DNA of 64,000 nt from PALSA-505 sp036495485 (GTDB taxonomy: Bacteria; Actinomycetota; Actinomycetes; Streptosporangiales; Streptosporangiaceae): the NCBI GenBank assembly GCA_036495485.1, contig DASXMU010000107.1, positions 3,112-67,111 on the forward strand, read 5' to 3'. Shown here in pieces: positions 8,776-16,344 of the stretch; position 1 is the first letter of the stretch; each line of letters opens with the position of its first letter. The notes under the pieces were generated by a model. It had not been told where the DNA came from, made no database searches, and saw only the letters and a list, made by a program, of their open reading frames with translations. A program made the position numbers and the translations under genes.

Positions 8776-9546
8776 TCACGCGGTCGGCCGGGCCGGCGGC
8801 TTCGTCCCGCGCATCAGCCGACGGCCCCAGGCCGCCGGGGTGGCCGCCACGGAGGTGAGCAAGCGGGAAACAGGTCCCTGGCTGAGCGCTGCCTGCTGAC
8901 GACGGCGGAACGCGTCCCGGTCATTTTCGTGCGGGAACGGTCCGGACGGCTCGGGTACGCCGAGGAACGCGCAAAGCGGGCCCCAGCCATCGCGTACCGG
9001 GAAGACCAGCAGCCGGTCGGCTGGGAAATGGGCCCGGACGGCCGCGATGTGCGCCTCGAATACCGCGATCGTACGGTCCCGGTCGGTAAAATGGCCGCCT
9101 ACCTCGCGTTCCCAGACCCGCTGCTGCATGTCTTCCATGGCCTGGACAATGTCATTATCGGCATCGTGGTGACGGGAACTCAGCCGGGTGAGCAAACGCG
9201 TCGTGAGTGGCTGCGGCGCGATTGCCTCGGAAATCGTGGCGCTAGCGCTTTCGTACCACCGCTGTGGATCGCGGATGGTGAGAATAATTTTCGCGGCTGG
9301 AAACGCATCGGCTATCTCGCGCCAGAACGGAGTGGCCGGCGATCCGACGGCCGAGCCGAACCCGTCGAATATCCGGTGCCAATCGGCCAGCTCGGGGTTC
9401 TTTTCGGCCGTAACCCAGTCAGCTGTCCGATGTGGCTCAGCTATGAGCGTTCGCATGTTATAGCACGGGCCGTAACCTAACTGATCGAGGGCCAGTGCAA
9501 GCGAAGTGGTGCCAGTGCGCAAAAAACCTGCCACAGCCACCTGCAT
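8776..9546 (-). CDS. sulfotransferase-fold protein (Sulfotransfer_4 type)
   Basis: The 256-residue protein begins with the P-loop FLRTGTTSLALALDQLGYGP. This is followed by CYNM and, in the middle, KIILTIRDPQRWYESA, the 3'-phosphate-binding arginine region. The pattern fits the Sulfotransfer_4 family of PAPS-dependent or PAPS-like enzymes, many with unknown acceptors. It lies downstream of the MFS gene on the same strand (113 bp gap), so the two may be co-transcribed. Together with the gene at 3767 it gives this locus two dissimilar sulfotransferase-like proteins. Catalysis is inferred from fold only. Confidence 0.78.
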   Translation of the reverse strand: MQVAVAGFLRTGTTSLALALDQLGYGPCYNMRTLIAEPHRTADWVTAEKNPELADWHRIFDGFGSAVGSPATPFWREIADAFPAAKIILTIRDPQRWYESASATISEAIAPQPLTTRLLTRLSSRHHDADNDIVQAMEDMQQRVWEREVGGHFTDRDRTIAVFEAHIAAVRAHFPADRLLVFPVRDGWGPLCAFLGVPEPSGPFPHENDRDAFRRRQQAALSQGPVSRLLTSVAATPAAWGRRLMRGTKPPARPTA

Positions 9547-9659
9547 ACGCTTACATTAGCATAGCCGGTACATCATGACAATAAGCTGAGATAATGCCCA
9601 TTAGAACGGCTGCTTCCGGTGGGTTTCTTGCGGTGCCGTTGCCGGTCTGCCTGCTGAGT

Positions 9660-11015
9660 TCAGGAAGCCTTCGGGTCGTGGGGTGATTGCGCCCGGGTCG
9701 CCTGGGCTGCCGGTTCGGCGGGCGGGACTTCCGCCGGGACCTGGGCGGATCGCGGGGCGAGCCAGGCCGCGCAGCCGCCATTGACCAAAGCGATCGCGAT
9801 GAGCAGAATCCGGTAGTCCACCAGCAGCGACAGTGCCGCGCCGAGCGCGATGGAGATCGTCTGCGGGGTGCTGACAATTGCCATCGTCGCGGTAATCGCC
9901 CGGCCCTGGAGCTGGGCTGGGGTCCGGCGCTGCACCGACGTCACCATGCCCACGGTCGACCAGCAGATGCCTGCGCCGAACACGAACGCGCCAACGGCCA
10001 CGGCAGCGATGTAAGGGATGAGATAGATCACGGCGGCCAAGGCGATGCCGGCGATGCCGAGCATCACCACCGTCAGGTCGCCCACGCGGCGCGTCGCCTT
10101 TCCCGCGGTCAGCCCGGCAGCGATCGCCCCCGCTCCCTGCAGGCTGACGAACACTCCGACAAAGGCTGGTGAGCGATGCAGGCCGGTGCTGACAATGGCG
10201 AAGATCAGTGTCTGGGTGAAGCCCGTGACCAGCAGGGACGTGCCGAGTGCAAGGACCATCGCACGCAGGGACGGCGTCTGGAAGACGTGCTTCAGGCCGG
10301 CCAGCGTCTCCTCGCGAAATGAGACCGTTTCCCTGGGCTGGCGCGTGTCGTCCGGGAGCCTGATCCGCCACACGCACGCGGCCGCCACGGCAAACGTGCC
10401 GGCGTCGAGCATGGCGACATCGTGTCCGCCGATAACGACGAAGAGGGCTGCGCCGATCAACGGCGCCAGCAGCTTCACCCCGTCGCTGGCAGTCTGCAGA
10501 AGGCCGTTCGCGCTGGGCAGATCCTCATTATCGACGGTGGCTACAACGAGAGTCGACTGCGTCGGATTTATGATGATGCCCGATATGCCATAAAAGAGAA
10601 TGATGAGATAGAGCAGCCAGACTTGGCCCGCGTTATGTACCAGCAGAGTGAGCAGAAGCGTTCCTGCCATGGCCAGGTTGGCAGTGATGAAGACCTGGCG
10701 CCTTGGCAGGCGATCAATAATCACCCCGGCTAGGGGGGCGAATAGGTATGGCAGGGCGACAAAGAAGAACGACCCACCGGCTGCAGCGTTGCTGCCGGTC
10801 AGTTCCTTAACCCACACCCCGAAGGCGATGATGAGCGCCCGGTCTCCCAGGGCGGAGAGACTCTGCCCGAAAATCAGGAGCTGAAAGCTGCGGTTACGCA
10901 ACAGGGAATTTGGCCGCCTGCCGTGCGGACCTGATAATTTGTGGGTCAGGCGTCCCAGCAGGCTGCGGCTGTGCTTACGAGCCGAGTCCTCAGGAAAAGT
11001 CGGCGAATCTCCCAT
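9660..11015 (-). CDS. MFS transporter (drug-efflux type)
   Basis: This 451-residue major facilitator has about 12 hydrophobic segments. The N-terminal part reads LLIFGQSLSALGDRALIIAFGVWV, and the typical inter-helix region IDRLPRRQVF is present. It resembles the macrolide-efflux/enterobactin-exporter-like MFS group and probably exports the product of the locus. The frame is open to 11141, but GAGGAAA seven bases before the ATG at 11015 (MGDSPTFPED) marks the better start. It is divergent from the HxlR regulator gene, a common regulator/exporter arrangement. Confidence 0.9.
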   Translation of the reverse strand: MGDSPTFPEDSARKHSRSLLGRLTHKLSGPHGRRPNSLLRNRSFQLLIFGQSLSALGDRALIIAFGVWVKELTGSNAAAGGSFFFVALPYLFAPLAGVIIDRLPRRQVFITANLAMAGTLLLTLLVHNAGQVWLLYLIILFYGISGIIINPTQSTLVVATVDNEDLPSANGLLQTASDGVKLLAPLIGAALFVVIGGHDVAMLDAGTFAVAAACVWRIRLPDDTRQPRETVSFREETLAGLKHVFQTPSLRAMVLALGTSLLVTGFTQTLIFAIVSTGLHRSPAFVGVFVSLQGAGAIAAGLTAGKATRRVGDLTVVMLGIAGIALAAVIYLIPYIAAVAVGAFVFGAGICWSTVGMVTSVQRRTPAQLQGRAITATMAIVSTPQTISIALGAALSLLVDYRILLIAIALVNGGCAAWLAPRSAQVPAEVPPAEPAAQATRAQSPHDPKAS

Positions 11016-11471
11016 GCTCGTTTCCTCTGCACGGATATCTAGGGCCCAAGCCACCTGTATGAATCCAATCATGTGCCCGGCCACGTGTCGACCCGGCGGC
11101 ATCGCGGTGTCATACCGCCACGCCTCGGTCAGCAGCGTCACACTGCTACGCCTGAGTCAGTTCGGTGTGACCACGAGGCTACGTCATGGTGGCCCGGGGG
11201 TCGTACTGATCATCAAGGGTTGCGACAGGGATTTCCGCAAGCCTAGGCTTGTACTATGCCGCTTATGCGTGCCATGCCCCATCTGTGCCGTCCGCGGTTG
11301 CGCATGCTGCCTAAGCTGGGGCGCGATCAGTTGACCGGGCCGCCGCGCGAAGGCGGCCCTGCCGCGGCAGGCCAGTTCGCCACGCGCCAGCGGATCAGCA
11401 GCGGCCACTCTCCCTGAAAAGGCAAGCCCGGGTTCTCGCCGAGGAGAGTACATATCGCGGAGGAGAGCGCA
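11016..11471. promoter_or_regulatory. divergent intergenic region (MFS / HxlR) with palindrome and hairpin
   Basis: This 456-bp stretch has no convincing gene. It must hold the promoters of the MFS exporter (leftward) and the HxlR regulator (rightward). A perfect 14-bp palindrome, CAAGCCTAGGCTTG, lies at 11238-11251 and is a candidate HxlR operator. An 8-bp GC-rich hairpin lies at 11337-11344/11352-11359. GGAGGAGAG precedes the GTG of the regulator. Confidence 0.5.
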
Positions 11472-11765
11472 GTGAACGATTGGCAGGCGGCAGGCCAGGC
11501 GATCTTGCTGGTATCCGGGAAATGGACAGTACCGGTCCTGGGCGAGCTGAGGAGGAGTCCTAGGAATTACAATGATCTGGCCCGTGCGGTGGGCACCGAC
11601 CATAAGACGCTTACCCGGACGCTGCAACGGCTCCAGGCTGATAATCTCGTGCTGCGTGAGTCGCACGGCCCCCAGCGGGTGACCTACCGGCTGGCGCCGC
11701 GAGCGCGGGAAATCACTAATCTCATTGAAGCACTTGGCTGCTGGTGGAAATCAACTGCTGCCTGA
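11472..11765 (+). CDS. HxlR-family winged-helix transcriptional regulator
   Basis: The 97-residue protein carries the HxlR signature, SGKWTVPVLGEL near residue 16, LARAVGTDHKTLTRTLQRLQ (recognition helix region) and VTYRLAPRA (wing). It is slightly short for the family and lacks the N-terminal cysteine used for redox sensing in some members. The GTG start at 11472 is preceded by GGAGGAGAG. It is divergent from the MFS exporter and upstream of the methyltransferase/peptidase pair, so it probably controls the exporter and perhaps the pair. The palindrome at 11238 is a candidate binding site. Confidence 0.88.
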   Translation: MNDWQAAGQAILLVSGKWTVPVLGELRRSPRNYNDLARAVGTDHKTLTRTLQRLQADNLVLRESHGPQRVTYRLAPRAREITNLIEALGCWWKSTAA

Positions 11766-11876
11766 CTTATTTCCGGTCGGCTTTGCCGGACTACCCGGTT
11801 CTATGGGGTGGTGGCGGAAGATTCTGAAACCGGTCTTCCCCGAGCCATACCTGGTGTTTCCCGATTGGAGCGGACA

Positions 11877-12659
11877 GTGTCCCAAGATAGCGCCGCAGCA
11901 GTTGCCGCCACCGATCCTTACGCGGTGACACCCGGCTGGTACGACCTGTTCCGCGCCGCTGAGGGCGCGGATGCGCTGCCCTCGGTGGCGTTCTTCGCCG
12001 GCCTGGCACCCAGTGGGGGATCGGCGCTGGAGATCGGGCCGGGAACTGGCCGGATCACCCTTGCCGTCGCGGAACGCACCGCGGCCCTCTGGTGCCTGGA
12101 ACGCTCGCCCACGATGCGCGCGGTGTTGCTCGCCAAGCTGGCCGGGCGGCCTGACCTGTGGGACCGGGTCACCGTGTTGCAAGGTAGCGCGCCCACCTTC
12201 CGGCTCAGCCGGCGGTTCGACTACATCTACCTGGCGGGGGTACTGGAACACATTCCCGCACGTGACCGCCCAGCCCTATTCGCCGCGATCGCGGAACATC
12301 TCATTCCCGGCGGGACCGTGGCTATGGACATGGTGCTCACGCTGCCAGCGCCAGATGAACCGGAGCACGAGGTGAGCCAGGTGCGGCTTGGTGAGTGCCG
12401 CTACGTTTACTCCCTGCAGGCGCAGCGGATCGGGCCCGACCTCTCACGGCTGCGAATGACCTACCGCACCCTCCATCACGACGAGCTGATCGCGACCGAC
12501 GTGGTAACCCGGCTGCACAATATGCACCGTCCAGGCCCCGTCCAGGCTGATCTCGCCGCCGCCGGGCTGGTTCCCGTCACCGCGCCGGGCACGGCGGCGG
12601 CCGCCAGCGTCATCATTGACGCTGGAGTGGTAGTGGCGCGGACGGAGGTGGCCGGATGA
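11877..12659 (+). CDS. class I SAM-dependent methyltransferase
   Basis: The 260-residue protein has motif I in ALEIGPGTGRITLAVAE, an acidic residue in WCLERSPTM and the post-core FDYIYLAGVLEHI, the usual Rossmann-type methyltransferase features. The frame is open to 11808. The GTG at 11877, with GGAG six bases upstream, is the likelier start (VSQDSAAAVAATDPYAV). The stop overlaps the start of the M28 peptidase (ATGA), so the two are translationally coupled. The acceptor atom is unknown; N- or O-methylation of the peptide product is possible. Confidence 0.85.
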   Translation: MSQDSAAAVAATDPYAVTPGWYDLFRAAEGADALPSVAFFAGLAPSGGSALEIGPGTGRITLAVAERTAALWCLERSPTMRAVLLAKLAGRPDLWDRVTVLQGSAPTFRLSRRFDYIYLAGVLEHIPARDRPALFAAIAEHLIPGGTVAMDMVLTLPAPDEPEHEVSQVRLGECRYVYSLQAQRIGPDLSRLRMTYRTLHHDELIATDVVTRLHNMHRPGPVQADLAAAGLVPVTAPGTAAAASVIIDAGVVVARTEVAG

Positions 12660-13948
12660 GTGACCTCGGCGACAAGCTAGCCGAAGCTGTGACCGGCGCG
12701 GATGCCGTGGCGCACCTGCGTGCGCTGCAGCGGATCGCGGACGCGCACGACGGTAATCGCGCTCCGGGCACGCGCGGGTTCGAGGCGTCGGCAGCTTATG
12801 TCACGAATGTGCTCACCGCGGCCGGCTACCGGGTGACCGCGCAAGACGTGCCCTCCACGCGATTCGTAGTGACCGCCGAACAGACGCAGGTGACCCGGAC
12901 CGGCTGGTGCCCGCGGACATTGCTGATGGACGACTCCCCGCAGTTGCGCGATGTCGTGGCCCCGCTGATCGTGATACCCGGCACTGGCCAGCCTGGCGAC
13001 TATGCCCGCCGGGATCTAAGTGGCGCGGTGGTACTCCTTGCCCGTGTCCCCGGCGGCTATGACCGGCAAGTCGCTGCCGCCAGCGAGGCTGGCGCCGTGG
13101 CTGTGCTTCTCTATATCAGCAATCCGTGCCCTGGCAACATCTACCGGCTGCACTGGTACCAGGCCGATCCGCCACCCATCCCGCTTGCGTCAATATCGCA
13201 AGATGACGCTGAGCAACTGGCATCCCGCGCCGCCGCCGGGCCCGTTGAGCTGCGTCTTGACTGGCAGGGCGGCAAAGTCAGCGCGATCACCAGTAATGTC
13301 CTGGCAGCGACCAGCTGTGGCGGTCCCGCCAGCATTATTGCCGGAGCTCACCTGGACAGTGTGCTCGAGGCTCCCGGCATCAATGACAACGGCTCTGGCG
13401 TCGCTGCCGTCCTGCAGACAGCCATCGAACTCGCACCGCTGCAAGAGAAGGTCAGCAACAAGGTCAGGTTCGCCTTCTGGGGTGCGGAGGAGCTGGTTAA
13501 TGTCGGATCACGTTACTACGTGAGCCAGCTAACGACGGCCGAGCGACAGGAAACGCTCCTTTACCTCAATGCGGAGATGATCGGCTCACCCAACTACGTC
13601 CGGTACGTGATGCACGGCTCTGGCACGGTGACTGCGCCCTTCGACGCGTATTTTCAGCGGCACAGCGTTTCCTATGAATACCTGGACGCAGGCGAGGTCG
13701 GGTCCGACCATCTCCCGTTCCGTGACGCCGGGGTCCCAGTCGCTGGCCTGCATTGCGGGTCGATCGGCATCAAGACCCCAGCCGATCAGGAACGCTACGG
13801 GGGGGCCGGTAGCCAGCTCTATGATCCCGGCTACCACCAGGCCAGCGACACGGTGCGCAATATCAGCCGGGCCGCGCTGGACTGGAATGTCCGTGCTATG
13901 GCGTATGCGGTCGGCCGGGCCGCCGAGGATGCCAGCGACCTGGTGTAG
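12656..13948 (+). CDS. M28-family zinc aminopeptidase with PA domain, no signal peptide
   Basis: This 430-residue protein resembles the secreted Streptomyces griseus aminopeptidase. The di-zinc ligands are seen as H232 (GAHLDSV), D244 (INDNGSG), catalytic E278/E279 (WGAEEL), E307 (LNAEMIGS) and H394 (YHQASDTV). A protease-associated domain is inserted around residues 95-200. The fourth ligand is Glu rather than the Asp of the S. griseus enzyme, a choice known within M28. There is no signal peptide, so it should act in the cytoplasm. It is coupled by ATGA to the methyltransferase. A pathway role such as trimming an N-terminal residue from a precursor peptide is inferred. Confidence 0.88.
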   Translation: MSDLGDKLAEAVTGADAVAHLRALQRIADAHDGNRAPGTRGFEASAAYVTNVLTAAGYRVTAQDVPSTRFVVTAEQTQVTRTGWCPRTLLMDDSPQLRDVVAPLIVIPGTGQPGDYARRDLSGAVVLLARVPGGYDRQVAAASEAGAVAVLLYISNPCPGNIYRLHWYQADPPPIPLASISQDDAEQLASRAAAGPVELRLDWQGGKVSAITSNVLAATSCGGPASIIAGAHLDSVLEAPGINDNGSGVAAVLQTAIELAPLQEKVSNKVRFAFWGAEELVNVGSRYYVSQLTTAERQETLLYLNAEMIGSPNYVRYVMHGSGTVTAPFDAYFQRHSVSYEYLDAGEVGSDHLPFRDAGVPVAGLHCGSIGIKTPADQERYGGAGSQLYDPGYHQASDTVRNISRAALDWNVRAMAYAVGRAAEDASDLV

Positions 13949-14025
13949 CGGGGCAGCACGCCGTCGGTGTCAGCCGTGGAACGTCTGCTGGCTCCGTTGG
14001 CCGCCCGTCTCGCGGGGACCGGCCG

Positions 14026-15912
14026 CTATTTGGTGAAGTACCAGGCTTCCGGGGTGAAGGCGTACTGAGTCAGGCCGGCGAACGAGCTCGGCGGCCCGCT
14101 CAGCTTGTTCTGCCAGGCTACGACCACGTCGGTGTTCGGCAGGAACAAGGCCGGCAGGTCGCGGGTGAGGAATGCGGCCTCATTCTTCACAGCACCTCGG
14201 TTGCTGCTGTACACCGAATCCCGGATTAGCGAGTCGGCGGTGGCGCTGCTGTAGCTGCCGAAATTGAACGAGCCGGTGGTAGTGAATATGGCATTGGTCG
14301 TCGGATAGGGTAGGAGGCCGAATCCGCCGAAATCTTCCATTTCCCACGCATTCGCCTGCGCTGGGGACGATGGGTTGTTGTAGTTAGTGATGATGGTATT
14401 GAAGGGCTTGGCATCCAGGTTGACCTTTATGCCTGCCCGCTGGGCCGCTGATGCGAATGCGACATCTTCCCCCTGGATGCTTGAATCATTGCTGTCGTAA
14501 ATCAGGTTGAACGACAGAGCGGTGCCACTGGGGATCCCGGCGCCGCATCGGCCGGCCCCGGCACCAGGGTGCGCGCATGTATCGGTGCCACCTGAGGTGA
14601 CGTGCCAGCCGTGCGCAGTGAGCAGTGCCTTGGCCGCCGCGATGCTGTACGGGTAGGGATCCGTCTTCGCGTCGGGCGGCGTGAACTGGCTCAGCGGCAG
14701 GGATGGCACCGGGCCGTAAGCTGGCTCGGCCGCCCCCTGGTAGATGCTGTTGATATAGCCGTTCTGGTCAATGAGGTGTGCAAGCGCCTGCCGGACGTAT
14801 AGCTGCGCGATAATGCTATTCCAGTGCCCAGAGGTATTCTTGAAGTTGAATGGCATGTACGACCAGCCGAAACCCGGGTAACCGTAGAAATCATATCCGG
14901 CGCGCGTCAGCGACCGTATCGACGGTATATCCTGACCTGGAATCGTCCCCACGGTAAGCTGATGGGCTAGCAGGGCGTCCATCTCTGCCGTGTTCGAGGT
15001 AAAAGTGACCTGATTGAGGTGGGCTATGTGATCCTTATATGGACCGGTGTAGCCCGGGTTCGGCACCATGGAGTTCGCGCCGGTAGCCGCATCGAACGCG
15101 GTGAGCCGGAACGGGCCGTCGACGGTCTGCCACAGCGGATTGGCCGCGTAACTGGCCACCAGCTTGGACTGTGCATTGAGGAAATCGTAGATCTGCTTAG
15201 CTTCGGCTGGGCTGGTGAAGTCGATCACCGGCCCGTGGGCTGAGGTTCTCGCCCAGGCGGCTGATGGCAGTGGGACGATGAGGCCCAGTTCGTCCATCAG
15301 GAACCATTCGGGGTTATATGCCCTGGTTAGCTGCATGACCACGGTCCGCGGGTTCGGTGCTGTGACGGCCGCGACATTATCCGGGAAGAAGCCGGGCGTG
15401 TAATTGCCCCAGTTGGCCGCGGATTCTTTTACTGCTGCCTTTACCAGGTCGATGCTGAAGATCACGTCCCTGGCTTCGACCGGCTGTCCATTGGACCATC
15501 GGTAGTTACCCGCGAGATGGATGGTCACGGTCGTGTTGCCGTTGGAAAATTCCGGTGCGGAAGCCAGGCTCAATTGGTAGTTTATCTCGGGCTCGACACC
15601 GGTTACCGGCCAGTACAGTGGCCGCCACATCAACTTCTGGAAATCGTTGATGGTGAACGACGAGCTTTCCGCTGCCGGGGTAATCGGGAAAATGTACTGA
15701 GGCGTGGCGCCAGGCAGCAGGCCGAAGGACACGGTGCCGCCGCGGAGCGCGGAACCGGCCGCCTTGGGCAGTGCGCCGAAGCCGCCACCCCGCTGTACCG
15801 GCAGCTTGGCTGCGCTTGAGCAGGCGGCGAGCCCGCTCAGGCCTAGCAGAAGAACCGTGCCCACGGTCCAGTTGCGAATGAAGCGGCCCATCCCGCTGCG
15901 CGCACACGCCAT
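14026..15912 (-). CDS. ABC-transporter solute-binding lipoprotein (family 5, peptide type)
   Basis: The 628-residue protein has a lipoprotein signal peptide with lipobox LAAC (Cys31). The body is the large family 5 extracellular solute-binding fold (DppA/OppA-like), beginning LRGGTVSFGLLPG and containing the typical FNFKNTSGHWNS and VRQALAHLIDQNGYI regions. It would be anchored outside the membrane and bind peptides or similar molecules. No permease or ATPase gene is seen nearby, so it may use another system's channel or act as a binding/resistance protein. The start ATG at 15912 has a GGGGAAG upstream. It is convergent with the M28 peptidase gene. Confidence 0.92.
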   Translation of the reverse strand: MACARSGMGRFIRNWTVGTVLLLGLSGLAACSSAAKLPVQRGGGFGALPKAAGSALRGGTVSFGLLPGATPQYIFPITPAAESSSFTINDFQKLMWRPLYWPVTGVEPEINYQLSLASAPEFSNGNTTVTIHLAGNYRWSNGQPVEARDVIFSIDLVKAAVKESAANWGNYTPGFFPDNVAAVTAPNPRTVVMQLTRAYNPEWFLMDELGLIVPLPSAAWARTSAHGPVIDFTSPAEAKQIYDFLNAQSKLVASYAANPLWQTVDGPFRLTAFDAATGANSMVPNPGYTGPYKDHIAHLNQVTFTSNTAEMDALLAHQLTVGTIPGQDIPSIRSLTRAGYDFYGYPGFGWSYMPFNFKNTSGHWNSIIAQLYVRQALAHLIDQNGYINSIYQGAAEPAYGPVPSLPLSQFTPPDAKTDPYPYSIAAAKALLTAHGWHVTSGGTDTCAHPGAGAGRCGAGIPSGTALSFNLIYDSNDSSIQGEDVAFASAAQRAGIKVNLDAKPFNTIITNYNNPSSPAQANAWEMEDFGGFGLLPYPTTNAIFTTTGSFNFGSYSSATADSLIRDSVYSSNRGAVKNEAAFLTRDLPALFLPNTDVVVAWQNKLSGPPSSFAGLTQYAFTPEAWYFTK

Positions 15913-15976
15913 CCGTCATCACTTCCCCGCGAATTTAATGTGCCAGGCGGGAGGAGCGTCAAGGGACAGCAGTACC

Positions 15977-16000
15977 ACTGGTGGCCCGAATGCCACCAGT
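15977..16000. promoter_or_regulatory. 9-bp inverted repeat upstream of the solute-binding protein
   Basis: ACTGGTGGC at 15977-15985 and its exact complement at 15992-16000 are separated by six bases. The element is 65 bp upstream of the solute-binding gene start, a position typical of operators. It could also be the hairpin of a lost gene. Confidence 0.45.
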
Positions 16001-16069
16001 CAGAAGACCCCCTCCATTCGATCAACGGCGCCCCTGGCGTCACGTGATGGCCAGGAGCGGCACAGGCTG

Positions 16070-16344
16070 CGTATGCTGGAGATCGTGGCCACCATACGAT
16101 GTGGCTTGCTGATCTTGGCGTCGTCGCCTCGGCCACACGCGTTCGCCGGGAATCTGCTCGCCGTGGCCATGGTCAGCTCGGTGAACGCCGTCGCCCTGCT
16201 GGCGCTGACCGAGCGAAGCTTGCGCACCGGGTCTGGCGGGATACGGCCTGCTGCTGTCCATGTTCGGCGCCGGGATGCTCTGTGCCCCGGTCTTGGTCTC
16301 CGCCATTGCCGGCAGGGCGGGATCCAGCGAAAGAGGGTTGAACT
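16070..16344 (+). pseudogene. MFS transporter fragment with frameshift
   Basis: Conceptual translation gives a hydrophobic stretch, FAGNLLAVAMVSSVNAVALL, in one frame. After a frameshift near 16230 it continues in another frame as GYGLLLSMFGAGMLCAPVLV, a very typical MFS_3-type segment around transmembrane helix 7/8. Nothing resembling the rest of the transporter is present on either side. The second frame runs on into the radical SAM gene. I read this as the decayed remnant of an exporter truncated when the radical SAM operon was joined here. Confidence 0.6.
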
